DNA of 64,000 nt from Blastomonas ursincola (lineage in GTDB: Bacteria; Pseudomonadota; Alphaproteobacteria; Sphingomonadales; Sphingomonadaceae): NCBI RefSeq assembly GCF_013607875.1, contig NZ_VDES01000002.1, positions 327,638 through 391,637 on the forward strand. Reading direction: 5' to 3'. The position numbers were made by a program, and so were the translations under genes. The notes under the pieces are model-generated. The model did no database searches. It saw only the letters and a program-made list of their open reading frames with translations, and was not told the DNA's origin. Every line of letters starts with the position of its first letter. The first letter of the stretch is position 1. Below are positions 16,523-24,519 of this stretch, one piece after another.

Positions 16523-16821
16523 TGCGGCGGGTGGTCTGGTCAGAACGCGCGAGGGCCGATTATCTCGCGGCGATCCGTTATTTTGCCGATGATGATCCGG
16601 ACGCGGCGGAAAGAGTGGGCCGTGCCATTCACAGGACTGGCGAGCAATTGGGAGAATTTTCCACCGGCCATCCGGGCCGGATCATCGGCACGTACGAAAA
16701 ATCGGTGCAGCGGTTTCCCTATATCATTGCCTATACCCTGGCAGACAATGGCCGGACAGTGGCCATCCTGCGCGTCATCCACACATCGCGCGACTGGCGC
16801 GAGGATGAGTCGCCAGGCTAG
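16522..16821 (+). CDS. RelE/ParE-family toxin
   Basis: 99 residues, the usual size. The opening VVWSERARADYLAAIRYFAD and the ending ILRVIHTSRDW are typical of the RelE/ParE fold, with RFPYIIAYTL in the central sheet. ParE toxins poison DNA gyrase while RelE toxins cleave mRNA; partner type (RHH antitoxin) favours ParE. The start overlaps the antitoxin stop by one base, ensuring coupled translation. A toxin-antitoxin pair right after a metabolic operon can stabilise an acquired segment. Confidence 0.88.
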   Translation: MRRVVWSERARADYLAAIRYFADDDPDAAERVGRAIHRTGEQLGEFSTGHPGRIIGTYEKSVQRFPYIIAYTLADNGRTVAILRVIHTSRDWREDESPG

Positions 16822-16963
16822 CTGCGGCGGCATCATCCTGGAAACGTGCCGTCCCTCGGCGTCGCTCGGGAAAAACGGAAGGGGTAAGGTGCCCCGTCAA
16901 GGGTCCGAGTTCCCGTGCGAAGTCGAGGGATCTGTGCGCCGATGGTCGCGAAAAGTCGCGGTC

Positions 16964-17707
16964 TCAACCCCCGCCCACCAGATACAGCCCGCGTCCGTGC
17001 GCTTTCAGCCAGCGGTCGGCGGACTTGCGGTCGCCTTCGAACAGGTGGTCGAGCCAGGCGTAGAAGTCGGGGCTGTGGTTCATGTGCTTGAGGTGCGCGA
17101 CCTCGTGCGCGACGACCGAGCGGCGGACCAGGTCCGGCGCGAGGATCAGCCGCCAGTTGATGCGGATCGTGCCATTGGCCGAGCAGCTCCCCCAGCGGCG
17201 CGCGGCGCTGCTCAGGGCAAGCGATGGTGTCGCGACGCCCGCGCGGGCGCAATAATCGGCAAGATCGGCGGCGCAGAGCCTCTTGGCCTCGGCCTTGAGC
17301 CAGCGGGTGAGGCGCGGTTCGACCGAATCGCGCGCGCCGCCCAGCCGGATGACGCCATCGGCGGCGACCACCGTGCGGCCATGCGCGGCCTCCCAGTCGA
17401 TCCGGTGCGGTGTCCCCCGAAAGGGAAGGACCGCGCCCGGTTCGATCGGCGTCGCGGTGCCGGCGTGCGCGAAGCTCGCCTCGATCCAATCGACCTGGGT
17501 GCGGGCGAAGGCGAGCCCCTCGCCGAGCCGCGCGTGGCGCGGCAAGGTCAGCAGCAGCGCGCCCTTGGCCGGATCGGTGCGCAGCCGGATCGTACGCGCA
17601 CGCGGATGGCGGCGGATGACGAGCGCATAATCGCGGCCGTTGATCGTCAGCCGCTGCGGGGCTTCGGGCGCGTCGGGTCTGCGCAGCAGAAGGCGGGCTA
17701 TCGGCAT
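16964..17707 (-). CDS. YgjP-like zinc metallopeptidase (DUF45/M48-type)
   Basis: 247 residues from the ATG at 17707, which leaves 13 bases to the preceding gene; a longer frame starting at 17764 would overlap it. The C-terminal half carries the family hallmarks RRWGSCSANGTIRINWRLI and the zinc-binding HEVAHLKHMNHS (HExxH), followed by FYAWLDHLF. Such proteins are presumed cytoplasmic metallopeptidases; in E. coli the homologue is YgjP. Last gene of a probable leftward SCO1-ycgN-ygjP operon. Substrate unknown. Confidence 0.85.
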   Translation of the reverse strand: MPIARLLLRRPDAPEAPQRLTINGRDYALVIRRHPRARTIRLRTDPAKGALLLTLPRHARLGEGLAFARTQVDWIEASFAHAGTATPIEPGAVLPFRGTPHRIDWEAAHGRTVVAADGVIRLGGARDSVEPRLTRWLKAEAKRLCAADLADYCARAGVATPSLALSSAARRWGSCSANGTIRINWRLILAPDLVRRSVVAHEVAHLKHMNHSPDFYAWLDHLFEGDRKSADRWLKAHGRGLYLVGGG

Positions 17708-17720
17708 CGGCCGCTCGCCC

Positions 17721-18158
17721 TCACAGTTCTTCCTCGATGATATGGTTCTCGATGGGGCCTGCATGCACCTCGGAAATCACCCGGCCGATCACCGAATGGC
17801 CGCCCGCGTGCATCGCCGCCAGGCTTCCGGTCTTCAGATGGTGCCAATCGGGCAACGGCAGGCCGTCGGCGCGCAGGCGATAGGCGCAGGTCGAGGGCAA
17901 CCAGGCGATCGAGCCGACATTGCCTTGGGTCAGCCGCAGGCAATCGGGCACCAGCGCGCGGCGGTGACGGTAGTCGGAACAGCGCGCGGTGCGCGTGTCG
18001 AGCAGGCGGCAGGCGACATTGGTGGGGTAGATATGCCCCGTATCCTCATCCTCCACCTTGTGAAGGCAGCATTTGCCGCAACCGTCGCACAAGGCCTCCC
18101 ATTGCGCGCGGTCGAGGCTCGCCAGCGGCTGCTCCCAGAACGGGGTCAGCTGGTCCAT
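17721..18158 (-). CDS. YcgN-family cysteine cluster protein (UPF0260)
   Basis: 145 residues. The N-terminal CDGCGKCCLHK motif and further cysteines (ACRLLDTRTARCSDY, VPDC, STCAY) make up the conserved cysteine pattern of the YcgN family, thought to bind metal or an Fe-S cluster; no biochemical role is established. Begins 13 bases inside the end of the SCO1 gene, so translation is coupled. An odd partner for SCO1, but both are cysteine-rich metal-type proteins. Confidence 0.88.
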   Translation of the reverse strand: MDQLTPFWEQPLASLDRAQWEALCDGCGKCCLHKVEDEDTGHIYPTNVACRLLDTRTARCSDYRHRRALVPDCLRLTQGNVGSIAWLPSTCAYRLRADGLPLPDWHHLKTGSLAAMHAGGHSVIGRVISEVHAGPIENHIIEEEL

Positions 18159-18757
18159 TTGTCGATTTCGGCGGCGATCGCTTGCGGATCTTCGTCATAG
18201 GGCAGCAATGCAATCGGCTCGCCCTGCTTGCCCATGAGATAGGCCTGGCGGCTGTGGTCGACCAGATAGGCCTTGGGGTCCGCGCCGGCGGGCTTCTGCG
18301 CCTTGTACATGACGAGATACGCGTCCGCGACCGCCTTGATCTGCTCAGGGGTGCCGGTGAGGCCGATCAGCCGCGGGTGAAAGGCGCCGACATACTGCTT
18401 GAGCACCGCAGGCGTATCGCGCTCGGGATCGATGGTGATGAAGATCGGCTGGATCTGCTTGGCGCGCTCGGGCTGGTCCTTTTCGAACTTCGCGAAACCG
18501 GCGGCGACCTTCTGCAGGTCGACCGGGCACACATCGGGGCAATAGCTGTAGCCGAAATAGATGATGCGGAACTTGCCGGCGAAATCGGTGTCTTTCACCG
18601 GCTTGCCGTCCTGGTCGGTGAGCGTGAACGGCCCGCCGATCTTCGCGCCCTCGAGCGGGGCTTCGGGCTTGGTAGCAGTGCTGTCGCACGCGGTCAGGGA
18701 CAGCGGAAGCACCAGGGCGAGCGCGGCGGCGAGGGCGGGAAAAAGGGATTTGTTCAT
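18146..18757 (-). CDS. SCO1/SenC-family copper chaperone lipoprotein
   Basis: 203 residues with a lipoprotein signal (LTAC, Cys24) and a thioredoxin-like fold. The copper ligands of SCO proteins are present: Cys73 and Cys77 in YCPDVCP and His168 in VDHSRQAY. It would deliver copper to, or reduce, the CuA site of cytochrome c oxidase on the periplasmic face. The bo3-type oxidase in this window (cyo) has no CuA, so the client is probably a cox operon elsewhere. Divergent from the ankyrin gene. Confidence 0.92.
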   Translation of the reverse strand: MNKSLFPALAAALALVLPLSLTACDSTATKPEAPLEGAKIGGPFTLTDQDGKPVKDTDFAGKFRIIYFGYSYCPDVCPVDLQKVAAGFAKFEKDQPERAKQIQPIFITIDPERDTPAVLKQYVGAFHPRLIGLTGTPEQIKAVADAYLVMYKAQKPAGADPKAYLVDHSRQAYLMGKQGEPIALLPYDEDPQAIAAEIDKWTS

Positions 18758-18856
18758 GACAGGTTCGTCTCTGCTCTGCTATGCAGGCGCTTTCAAGGGG
18801 GCATTGCGGTCGGCAGCTCCACTGGCCGCGTTCCCGATGCCAGCATATCAAGGATC

Positions 18857-19495
18857 ATGGACCCTGTGACACCCCGAATGAACCGTTTTTCGCGCCTGTG
18901 GTCGGCAGTTCTGGCCTTTGCGCTGCTCTTCCCCGTTGCTGCCCAGGCCCAGTTTTCGGACAGCTACAATTTCCTCAAGGCGGTGCGCGAGCGCGATGGC
19001 GACAAGGCGACGCAGATGCTCAACGAGCCGGGCAGCACCATCGTCAACACCAAGGACATTACCAGCGGCGAGACCGCGCTGCACATCGTCACCGCGCGAC
19101 GCGACCTTACCTGGATGGGTTTTCTGCTCCAGCGCGGGGCGAACCCCAATGCGCGCGACAAGAACGGGGTGACGCCGCTGATGCTGGCAACCAACCTGCG
19201 CTTTGTGGACGGTGCCGAAACGCTGCTTGGCCGCAAGGCCCAGGTCGATGCCACCAACAATTCGGGTGAGACCGCGCTGATCCGCGCGGTGCAGCTGCGC
19301 GACCTCGCCATGGTCCGGCTGCTGCTCAAGAACGGTGCAAACCCGGACAAGCAGGACACGATCGCGGGCCAGTCGGCGCGCGATTATGCCAATGGCGATT
19401 TTCGCAATCCGCAGATTCTCGAGGCGATTACCGCCAGCGACAAGGACCGCAAGGCAGGCACCGGCGCGCCCAAGGTGTTCGGCCCGACGGGGTAA
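18857..19495 (+). CDS. Secreted ankyrin-repeat protein
   Basis: 212 residues from the ATG at 18857 with AAGG a few bases upstream; an ATG at 18878 is equally possible and gives a cleaner signal peptide (MNRFSRLW, cleavage after AQA). After the signal there are about four ankyrin repeats (for example GETALHIVTARRD, NGVTPLMLATNL, GETALIRAVQLRD, each followed by a GANP-type turn). A periplasmic protein-binding scaffold is likely; partner unknown. It is convergent with the GFA gene, with a large palindromic repeat between. Confidence 0.82.
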   Translation: MDPVTPRMNRFSRLWSAVLAFALLFPVAAQAQFSDSYNFLKAVRERDGDKATQMLNEPGSTIVNTKDITSGETALHIVTARRDLTWMGFLLQRGANPNARDKNGVTPLMLATNLRFVDGAETLLGRKAQVDATNNSGETALIRAVQLRDLAMVRLLLKNGANPDKQDTIAGQSARDYANGDFRNPQILEAITASDKDRKAGTGAPKVFGPTG

Positions 19496-19504
19496 GTTTC
19501 CAAT

Positions 19505-19632
19505 CCTCCCCGAGCTTGTCTCGGGGAGGGGCGGCGGGATAGAGCCCATTTCGAAGGGAAGCGCGAACCCGCTTCCCCTCCACCACCGACCTGCGGTCGG
19601 CGGTCCCCCTCCCCGAGACAAGCTCGGGGAGG
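19505..19632. repeat. Composite palindromic element
   Basis: A 25-base near-palindrome at 19505-19529 is repeated as its exact reverse complement at 19608-19632, and the interior holds two more hairpins (GGGAAGCG...CGCTTCCC-type and CCGACC-tgc-GGTCGG). The whole can fold into a cruciform-like structure and fills the gap between two convergent genes, so it may also terminate both. It looks like an extragenic palindromic or MITE-like repeat. Confidence 0.75.
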
Positions 19633-19635
19633 AAT

Positions 19636-20055
19636 TTACCCTTCCGGAAACCGCTCGAATTCGGGCAGTTCGTGCGCGCTTTTCATCCAGCCGATGCGGT
19701 CGGCCGTCTGGATATGCGCCATCGCCGGAAAGGCATCGGGATCGTCGAAGGTCGCGGTCTGAATATCGACCAGGCCAGGCAGCACCGCCTCGTTGACGTA
19801 GAACAGCCCCGTTCCGCAATTCGGACAGAAGCTGCGCTCGGCAGTCTCGGACGAATGATAGACGGCAGGCGTGCCCTTCAGCAGGTGAAAGGTCGTGCTC
19901 GCCACCGCGGTCCAGCCGACGGCAGGTGCTCCGGCGCAGCGGCGGCAATCGGTGCAATGGCACAAGGCGGTGCGTGCCGGTTCGTCCTGCTCGCCCGGGG
20001 CGTCGACGGCAAAGCGCACCGCGCCGCAATGGCATCCGCCTTCCTGCCGGGTCAT
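19636..20055 (-). CDS. GFA-family protein (glutathione-dependent formaldehyde-activating-like)
   Basis: 139 residues from the ATG at 20055, which overlaps the upstream GST stop by 4 bases. The zinc ligands of the GFA (CENP-V/Mss4-like) fold are visible: GGCHCGAVRF, CHCTDCRRC and FCPNCGTGLFY. The founding member condenses formaldehyde with glutathione, but most members have no proven activity. Co-transcription with a glutathione transferase fits a thiol-related detoxification role. Confidence 0.88.
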   Translation of the reverse strand: MTRQEGGCHCGAVRFAVDAPGEQDEPARTALCHCTDCRRCAGAPAVGWTAVASTTFHLLKGTPAVYHSSETAERSFCPNCGTGLFYVNEAVLPGLVDIQTATFDDPDAFPAMAHIQTADRIGWMKSAHELPEFERFPEG

Positions 20056-20693
20056 GCGCTGGCTCCTTCGGCTTCGGCCTTGGCCTTGGCGATCAGTTCG
20101 TTGTCGATCGCCTTGCCCCGCTGATAGGCCGGGCGCGCGCGCAACCGTTCGGCATAGGCGGCGAATACCGGATGAGGGGGAAGCGTCCCGAACGCCTGGC
20201 CCCAGTCGACCTGCGCGCCGACATAGACATCGGCTGCGGTAAACCGGTCGCCGCAGACATAGTCGCGATCCGCCAGCCACCCGGCGAGAGTCTCGACGGC
20301 AAGCTCGTAGCTGCCATAGCCGAGCATCGCCTGCTTGTCCTCGGGGCTCTCCCATTTCATCGCATGGTTGATGATCGCCTGTTCAAGCGGTCCCGCGCCG
20401 AAGAACATCCAGCGATAATAATCCGCGCGCTCCTCGGCCGTCGGCGCCAGCCCGGCCTCGGGAAAGGCCTCGGCCAGATAGGCGCAGATCGCGGCGCATT
20501 CGGTGATGACCTTGCCATCGTGGACAATCGCGGGGACCTTGCCCATCGGGTTGATCGCCCGGTAATCCGGCCCCTTCATCTCGGGCCCGTATTGCACGAT
20601 GCGCTGCTCGTACGGCGCGCCCAACTCTTCCAGCATCCAGCGGGCGATCTGCCCGCGCGACATAGGGTTGGTGTAGAATATCAACTCGCTCAT
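20052..20693 (-). CDS. Glutathione S-transferase family protein
   Basis: 213 residues from the ATG at 20693, preceded by AAGGGG. The N-terminal thioredoxin-like domain begins ELIFYTNPMSRGQIARWML, with Ser12 in the place of the usual glutathione-activating residue, and PAIVHDGKVITECAAI is the glutathione-binding loop with the conserved E-C/S pair. The helical C-terminal domain contains FTAADVYVG, the GST N-capping box. Cytosolic conjugating or reducing enzyme; substrate not predictable. First gene of a two-gene operon with the GFA protein. Confidence 0.9.
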   Translation of the reverse strand: MSELIFYTNPMSRGQIARWMLEELGAPYEQRIVQYGPEMKGPDYRAINPMGKVPAIVHDGKVITECAAICAYLAEAFPEAGLAPTAEERADYYRWMFFGAGPLEQAIINHAMKWESPEDKQAMLGYGSYELAVETLAGWLADRDYVCGDRFTAADVYVGAQVDWGQAFGTLPPHPVFAAYAERLRARPAYQRGKAIDNELIAKAKAEAEGASA

Positions 20694-20767
20694 GGCTTCA
20701 TCCCCTTTGTTCCGACTCGAGGTCGCAGCTGGAACATAGCAGGAACACGGGCGCGCTCCAAGCCGGG

Positions 20768-22009
20768 TTAGCAGCCCTCGCCGGTGACCACCGCGCCGAG
20801 CAGCCCGCCAAGGCCACCCTTGCACTTTTTCTTTTTCTTCGGCGGTTCGGCTTCGCTGCTGTCGCCGCCGCGCATCATCGCGTCCATGTCCGGGCCGTTG
20901 AGCAGCCACATCGAGTTGGAGCGATAGCGCACGCGTGCCGTCCATTCGGGCTTCCACGGCGTCTTCGCATTGGCGGGACGCGGCGGATAGGCGAAATTCG
21001 CCTCAGGCCCATAGGCATAGAGGTTGCCCAGCGCGAACTCGCCGCCCGCTGCGGTCACCTCGGCGGGCACGGTGCAACTGGTCTGCGATGGCGGCATGAC
21101 GACCTGCTGCTGGATCAGCTTCGCCACCTGCGCAGGCGCGATCCAGTCCCACAAGGCGCCGCCGAACTGGCGCGAGGCCGAGGACGACCACCAGACCATG
21201 TCCTGGAACTCGCCCTTGCTGTTCGCCTTGGCGGTCATCACCCAGGCATAATAGCCGGTGGCATTGGCGACGCTGTTCCAGCTGATCTGCGTCGCGCCCC
21301 CTGCCAGCGGCGAGGACTTGCCGGTGATCGCGGGCATGAAATCCTGCGCCAGCGCGAACTTGATCTCGGGCGAAAAATTGCCCGCGACGCGATGCTCGCC
21401 GAGCAGCGAGCTGTCACTGCTCAGCAGCTTGCGCGTTTCGGCATTGGGCCATTCGCCATAGGTGCGGCTGTTGCCCGCGGTGACGCTGCGGTCGACCGGC
21501 ATCGCGCCTGCGAACAGGTCGGGCGGCACCTGGCCCGCCGTCAGCTTGGCGAAATCGATCACCACCGGCTGGCCGGGACCTGCCTTGGCGCCGCAGCCCC
21601 AATAGATCAGCAGACGGCCCTTGGGGCGCTGGAAGTCCTTGGGCAATTGCTCGGGCACATCGGTGCGCGTTCCCGGCTTGGGGCTGACCAGCGGGACCGA
21701 TGCGCCAAGCTTGGCGACGGCGGGCATGAAATGATCGGCCTTGGGCGCGCCGCCCGCTGGAGCGCTGGAAGAACCCAGCCGCAGGATCAGCTCGTGCGCC
21801 TGCTTGTTGCCGCCGCCGCCGAACATCATCGAAAGCCCTGCGCCCATGCCGCTGCCCATTGCGGCGAGGCCCGTGACGGTGCCGACATCCATGTCGTATC
21901 GCGCGATGGGGCTGGCTGCCTGCTGGCTGCTGACCGGGCTGGCGACCAGGACCGCGATCGCGGCGACGGACAGGCTGAACACGGCGGAACGACGCGCGGG
22001 CAAGGGCAT
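20768..22009 (-). CDS. Secreted protein of unknown function
   Basis: 413 residues from the ATG at 22009, which has GGGAG upstream; an ATG at 22036 is less well placed. An N-terminal signal peptide (about 1-30, PVSSQQ) is followed by a glycine/methionine-rich stretch (MGSGMGAGLSMMFGGGGN) and a long soluble region containing IYWGCGAKAGPGQP and a YYAWVMTAK segment. The end is unusual: EAEPPKKKKKCKGGLGGLLG and a final cysteine. I recognise no family. Likely periplasmic or outer-membrane associated. Leftward like its neighbours but separated from them by promoter-sized gaps. Confidence 0.75.
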   Translation of the reverse strand: MPLPARRSAVFSLSVAAIAVLVASPVSSQQAASPIARYDMDVGTVTGLAAMGSGMGAGLSMMFGGGGNKQAHELILRLGSSSAPAGGAPKADHFMPAVAKLGASVPLVSPKPGTRTDVPEQLPKDFQRPKGRLLIYWGCGAKAGPGQPVVIDFAKLTAGQVPPDLFAGAMPVDRSVTAGNSRTYGEWPNAETRKLLSSDSSLLGEHRVAGNFSPEIKFALAQDFMPAITGKSSPLAGGATQISWNSVANATGYYAWVMTAKANSKGEFQDMVWWSSSASRQFGGALWDWIAPAQVAKLIQQQVVMPPSQTSCTVPAEVTAAGGEFALGNLYAYGPEANFAYPPRPANAKTPWKPEWTARVRYRSNSMWLLNGPDMDAMMRGGDSSEAEPPKKKKKCKGGLGGLLGAVVTGEGC

Positions 22010-22110
22010 GATGGACTCCCGGTAAAACAAGGACATGCAGGCGAGTCGCCTGATAGCATCATCCTGTAGTTTCAGGGAGTCCTACGCGCAGTGCGCTGGG
22101 TCATAGGATG

Positions 22111-23124
22111 TCAGCCGATCGGCAATGTCGTCGGCGGAAACGCGCTCTTTGCCAGCTTGTTGATGGCATCGGGCACGAATCTCTCTGCAAATCCTGCCAC
22201 AAAGGCATAGACCATGAGCTTGAACAGGTCGGCACGGGTGGAAAGGCCAAGTGCCTGATAGGTTTGATCCGCCCAATGGGAGCAGTTCTTGCCTAGCACG
22301 CAAACCGGAGGCAGCACATTCTGGTCGGTTGGCATACCGGCCAATTGCGGGATTAGCGTGTCGAGCAGCCCGGCTGAGATCAGAGCATAGACGAACAGCG
22401 CCGAGATCCCGCCAATGCCGATAGACATGATGATGCTGAGCCATCCTACGCGCAGGCTGATCAGTTCGAAGATGCCGTCATCCACCATGGCGTCGCGAGA
22501 CGTCGCCTTCTGCAGCCGCTGTATGGTGGAGATCATGCCTCCCGCCATCCCGACGATGGTAATCAGCAGCAAGGCTTGCTGGGCTATCCGGGGAACGACA
22601 GCAGTCGCGGTCGCAGCGGAGATGGCGATGAGGACCAAGGCAAGCGCCGACACGATGAACATCAAGCGCCGGATTAGAAGTTCACGGTTGAAATTGACTT
22701 CGTAATTGCTGTGGATCACGCCGAGCAAAGCGCGTGCGCGCTGAAGCAGCACCTCCCCACCAGCGTTTGCAGGCCGGTCATCTTCGAGGCTGTCGATGAA
22801 TGCGTCCGCCATGCTGCCGGGGACCACCCGCCTGAAACGGTTCTCGATAGTCCAGAACTGCTCTCGAAGGGCGACTTCCGGGATCAGGGACAGCAAGTCG
22901 ATCTCGATCTTGAACAACTGACCCAGGGATGGATTTGCCCCTTTCAAGGGATCCAGGTCCTCGAATTCCTGGGTGATGATCCTGGCCATTTCCGCCTTCT
23001 GCATGCGGACAGGATTCATTTCGACCTCGCCCGAGGTTTCGGGTGGATAATAGGCTGCGAAACGTCCGCGCATGGTTTCGTAATAGGTTCGCGCGATCAA
23101 ACTCTGATCGGAAAATACGGCCAT
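22111..23124 (-). CDS. Membrane protein of unknown function
   Basis: 337 residues. A soluble N-terminal half (about 1-150) rich in charged helices is followed by about four membrane spans (near 153-172, 178-198, 227-252 and a C-terminal hydrophobic stretch). The ending AGFAERFVPDAI is a motif I associate with several uncharacterised bacterial membrane proteins. Two cysteines lie in a short periplasmic or cytoplasmic loop (PVCVLGKNCSH). Base composition looks somewhat lower in GC (about 53-63% in lines I counted) than neighbouring genes, so it could be acquired. Function unknown. Confidence 0.75.
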   Translation of the reverse strand: MAVFSDQSLIARTYYETMRGRFAAYYPPETSGEVEMNPVRMQKAEMARIITQEFEDLDPLKGANPSLGQLFKIEIDLLSLIPEVALREQFWTIENRFRRVVPGSMADAFIDSLEDDRPANAGGEVLLQRARALLGVIHSNYEVNFNRELLIRRLMFIVSALALVLIAISAATATAVVPRIAQQALLLITIVGMAGGMISTIQRLQKATSRDAMVDDGIFELISLRVGWLSIIMSIGIGGISALFVYALISAGLLDTLIPQLAGMPTDQNVLPPVCVLGKNCSHWADQTYQALGLSTRADLFKLMVYAFVAGFAERFVPDAINKLAKSAFPPTTLPIG

Positions 23125-23233
23125 AGCGCCACCTGCCCCAAGGAGATGCTATTGGACGCATTTCGGGCCAATTTCACCAGCGCTTGCCGCTCGGTTATGG
23201 AGCAGGTTGATCCCCAACCCCCTCCATTTCCGA

Positions 23234-24406
23234 TCATTTCCCGCCGAACAGCTGCCGTCCGGCGAGGTCGAGCATGATCTCCTCCGATCCGCCGCCGATT
23301 GCGTTGACGCGGACCTCGCGATAGATGCGCTCGACCTTCGATCCGGTGATATAGCTCGCCCCGCCCAGGATCTGCGCGGCCTCGCGCGCGACATGCTCGA
23401 GCATCTGCGTCGCCTGCACCTTGAGCATCGCGAAATCCGCCGGCTGGTCGCGGCCGTTCTCGACCGCCCAGGCGCACTGATCGACCCAGGCCTGAGTCGC
23501 GGCGATGCGGCGCGCCATGTCGGCCAGCTTGATGCGGATCGACTGGTGCTTGACCAGCGGCTTGCCGAAGGTCTCGCGGCTCTGCGCCCATTCCGCCGCT
23601 TCCTTCAGGCACACCCGCGCATAGGCGCAGCAGCCCATCGCCATGCCAAGCCGCTCGCTGTTGAAATTGCGCATGATGCCGATGAAGCCGCCATTTTCCG
23701 GCCCGATCAGGTTCTCCGACGGTACCTTCACATCCTCGAAATAGATGGCGGCGGTGTCCGAGCAGCGCCAGCCCATCTTGTCGAGCCGGGTGCGAGTGAC
23801 GCCGGGCGCGTCCATCTCGATCAGCAGCAGCGATATGCCGCCCGCGCCAGCACCTCCGGTGCGCACCGCGCAGGTCAGCCAGTCGGCGCGCATCCCTGAG
23901 GTGATGAACATCTTGGAGCCGTTGACGACATAATGGTCGCCCACGCGCTCGGCGCGGGTCTTGAGATTGGCGACGTCCGAGCCGCCCGAAGGCTCGGTAA
24001 TGCCGAGTGCGATGATTTTCTCGCCCTGGAGCACCGGCGGGGCGACGCGCTGCTTCAGCGCCTCGCTGCCCAGCGCCAGCACCGGCGGCAGGCCGATGCC
24101 GTGCGTCATCAGCGAGGCCGAAAGCCCACCGGCGCCGACGGCCGCCAGCTCCTCGGTCTGGGTGAGGCCATGGAAGATATCGAAGCCGTCCGAATGCCCG
24201 CCATATTGTTCGGGGTAGCGCAGGCCGAGGATGCCGGCCTCGGCTGCCTTGCGGTGCAGCTCGCGCGGCAGCTCGCCATCGGCCTCCCATTGATCGATAT
24301 GCGGCGCGATCTCGCGCGCGACGAAGCGGCGGACCGATTGCGCCAGCGCCTCATGGCTGTCGTCGTAAAAAGGCGAGCGCGCGCGCCAGCTGTCGAAATC
24401 GGTCAA
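23234..24406 (-). CDS. Acyl-CoA dehydrogenase
   Basis: 390 residues, a normal length for a single-domain acyl-CoA dehydrogenase that oxidises acyl-CoA to enoyl-CoA with FAD and passes electrons to ETF. The signature ITEPSGGSDVANLKT, the FITSGMRADW segment and the C-terminal NAIGGGSEEIMLD are present. The start appears to be TTG: GGGGAGG lies 6 bases before it and no ATG is in frame nearby. Chain length or branched substrate cannot be told from sequence. A sequence identical to one upstream of the CYP153 gene lies 47-60 bases upstream. Confidence 0.92.
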   Translation of the reverse strand: MTDFDSWRARSPFYDDSHEALAQSVRRFVAREIAPHIDQWEADGELPRELHRKAAEAGILGLRYPEQYGGHSDGFDIFHGLTQTEELAAVGAGGLSASLMTHGIGLPPVLALGSEALKQRVAPPVLQGEKIIALGITEPSGGSDVANLKTRAERVGDHYVVNGSKMFITSGMRADWLTCAVRTGGAGAGGISLLLIEMDAPGVTRTRLDKMGWRCSDTAAIYFEDVKVPSENLIGPENGGFIGIMRNFNSERLGMAMGCCAYARVCLKEAAEWAQSRETFGKPLVKHQSIRIKLADMARRIAATQAWVDQCAWAVENGRDQPADFAMLKVQATQMLEHVAREAAQILGGASYITGSKVERIYREVRVNAIGGGSEEIMLDLAGRQLFGGK

Positions 24407-24452
24407 ATCATCCTCCCCTTCGTGTCGTTGCAGCCGAAATTCCGAGCCCGTT

Positions 24453-24466
24453 ACAGCTTTGTCAAT
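24453..24466 (-). promoter_or_regulatory. Candidate promoter/operator of the acyl-CoA dehydrogenase gene
   Basis: ACAGCTTTGTCAAT on the plus strand is identical to 675-688. On the minus strand it gives ATTGACAAAGCTGT, containing the consensus -35 TTGACA about 50-60 bases before the start codon. A poor -10 (GAATTT) follows at 17 bases. Confidence 0.4.
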
Positions 24467-24519
24467 TCCTCGATGTTAATCGGAAGGGCGATGGCCGGGC
24501 CGCCAGGGCAGAGGGACCC

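Noticed and set aside
17721-18757. YcgN/SCO1 pair as a dedicated cytochrome oxidase assembly operon for the cyo genes
   Set aside because: SCO1 serves CuA sites, and the CyoA here lacks CuA ligands. The loci are 33 kb apart, so a link is unsupported.
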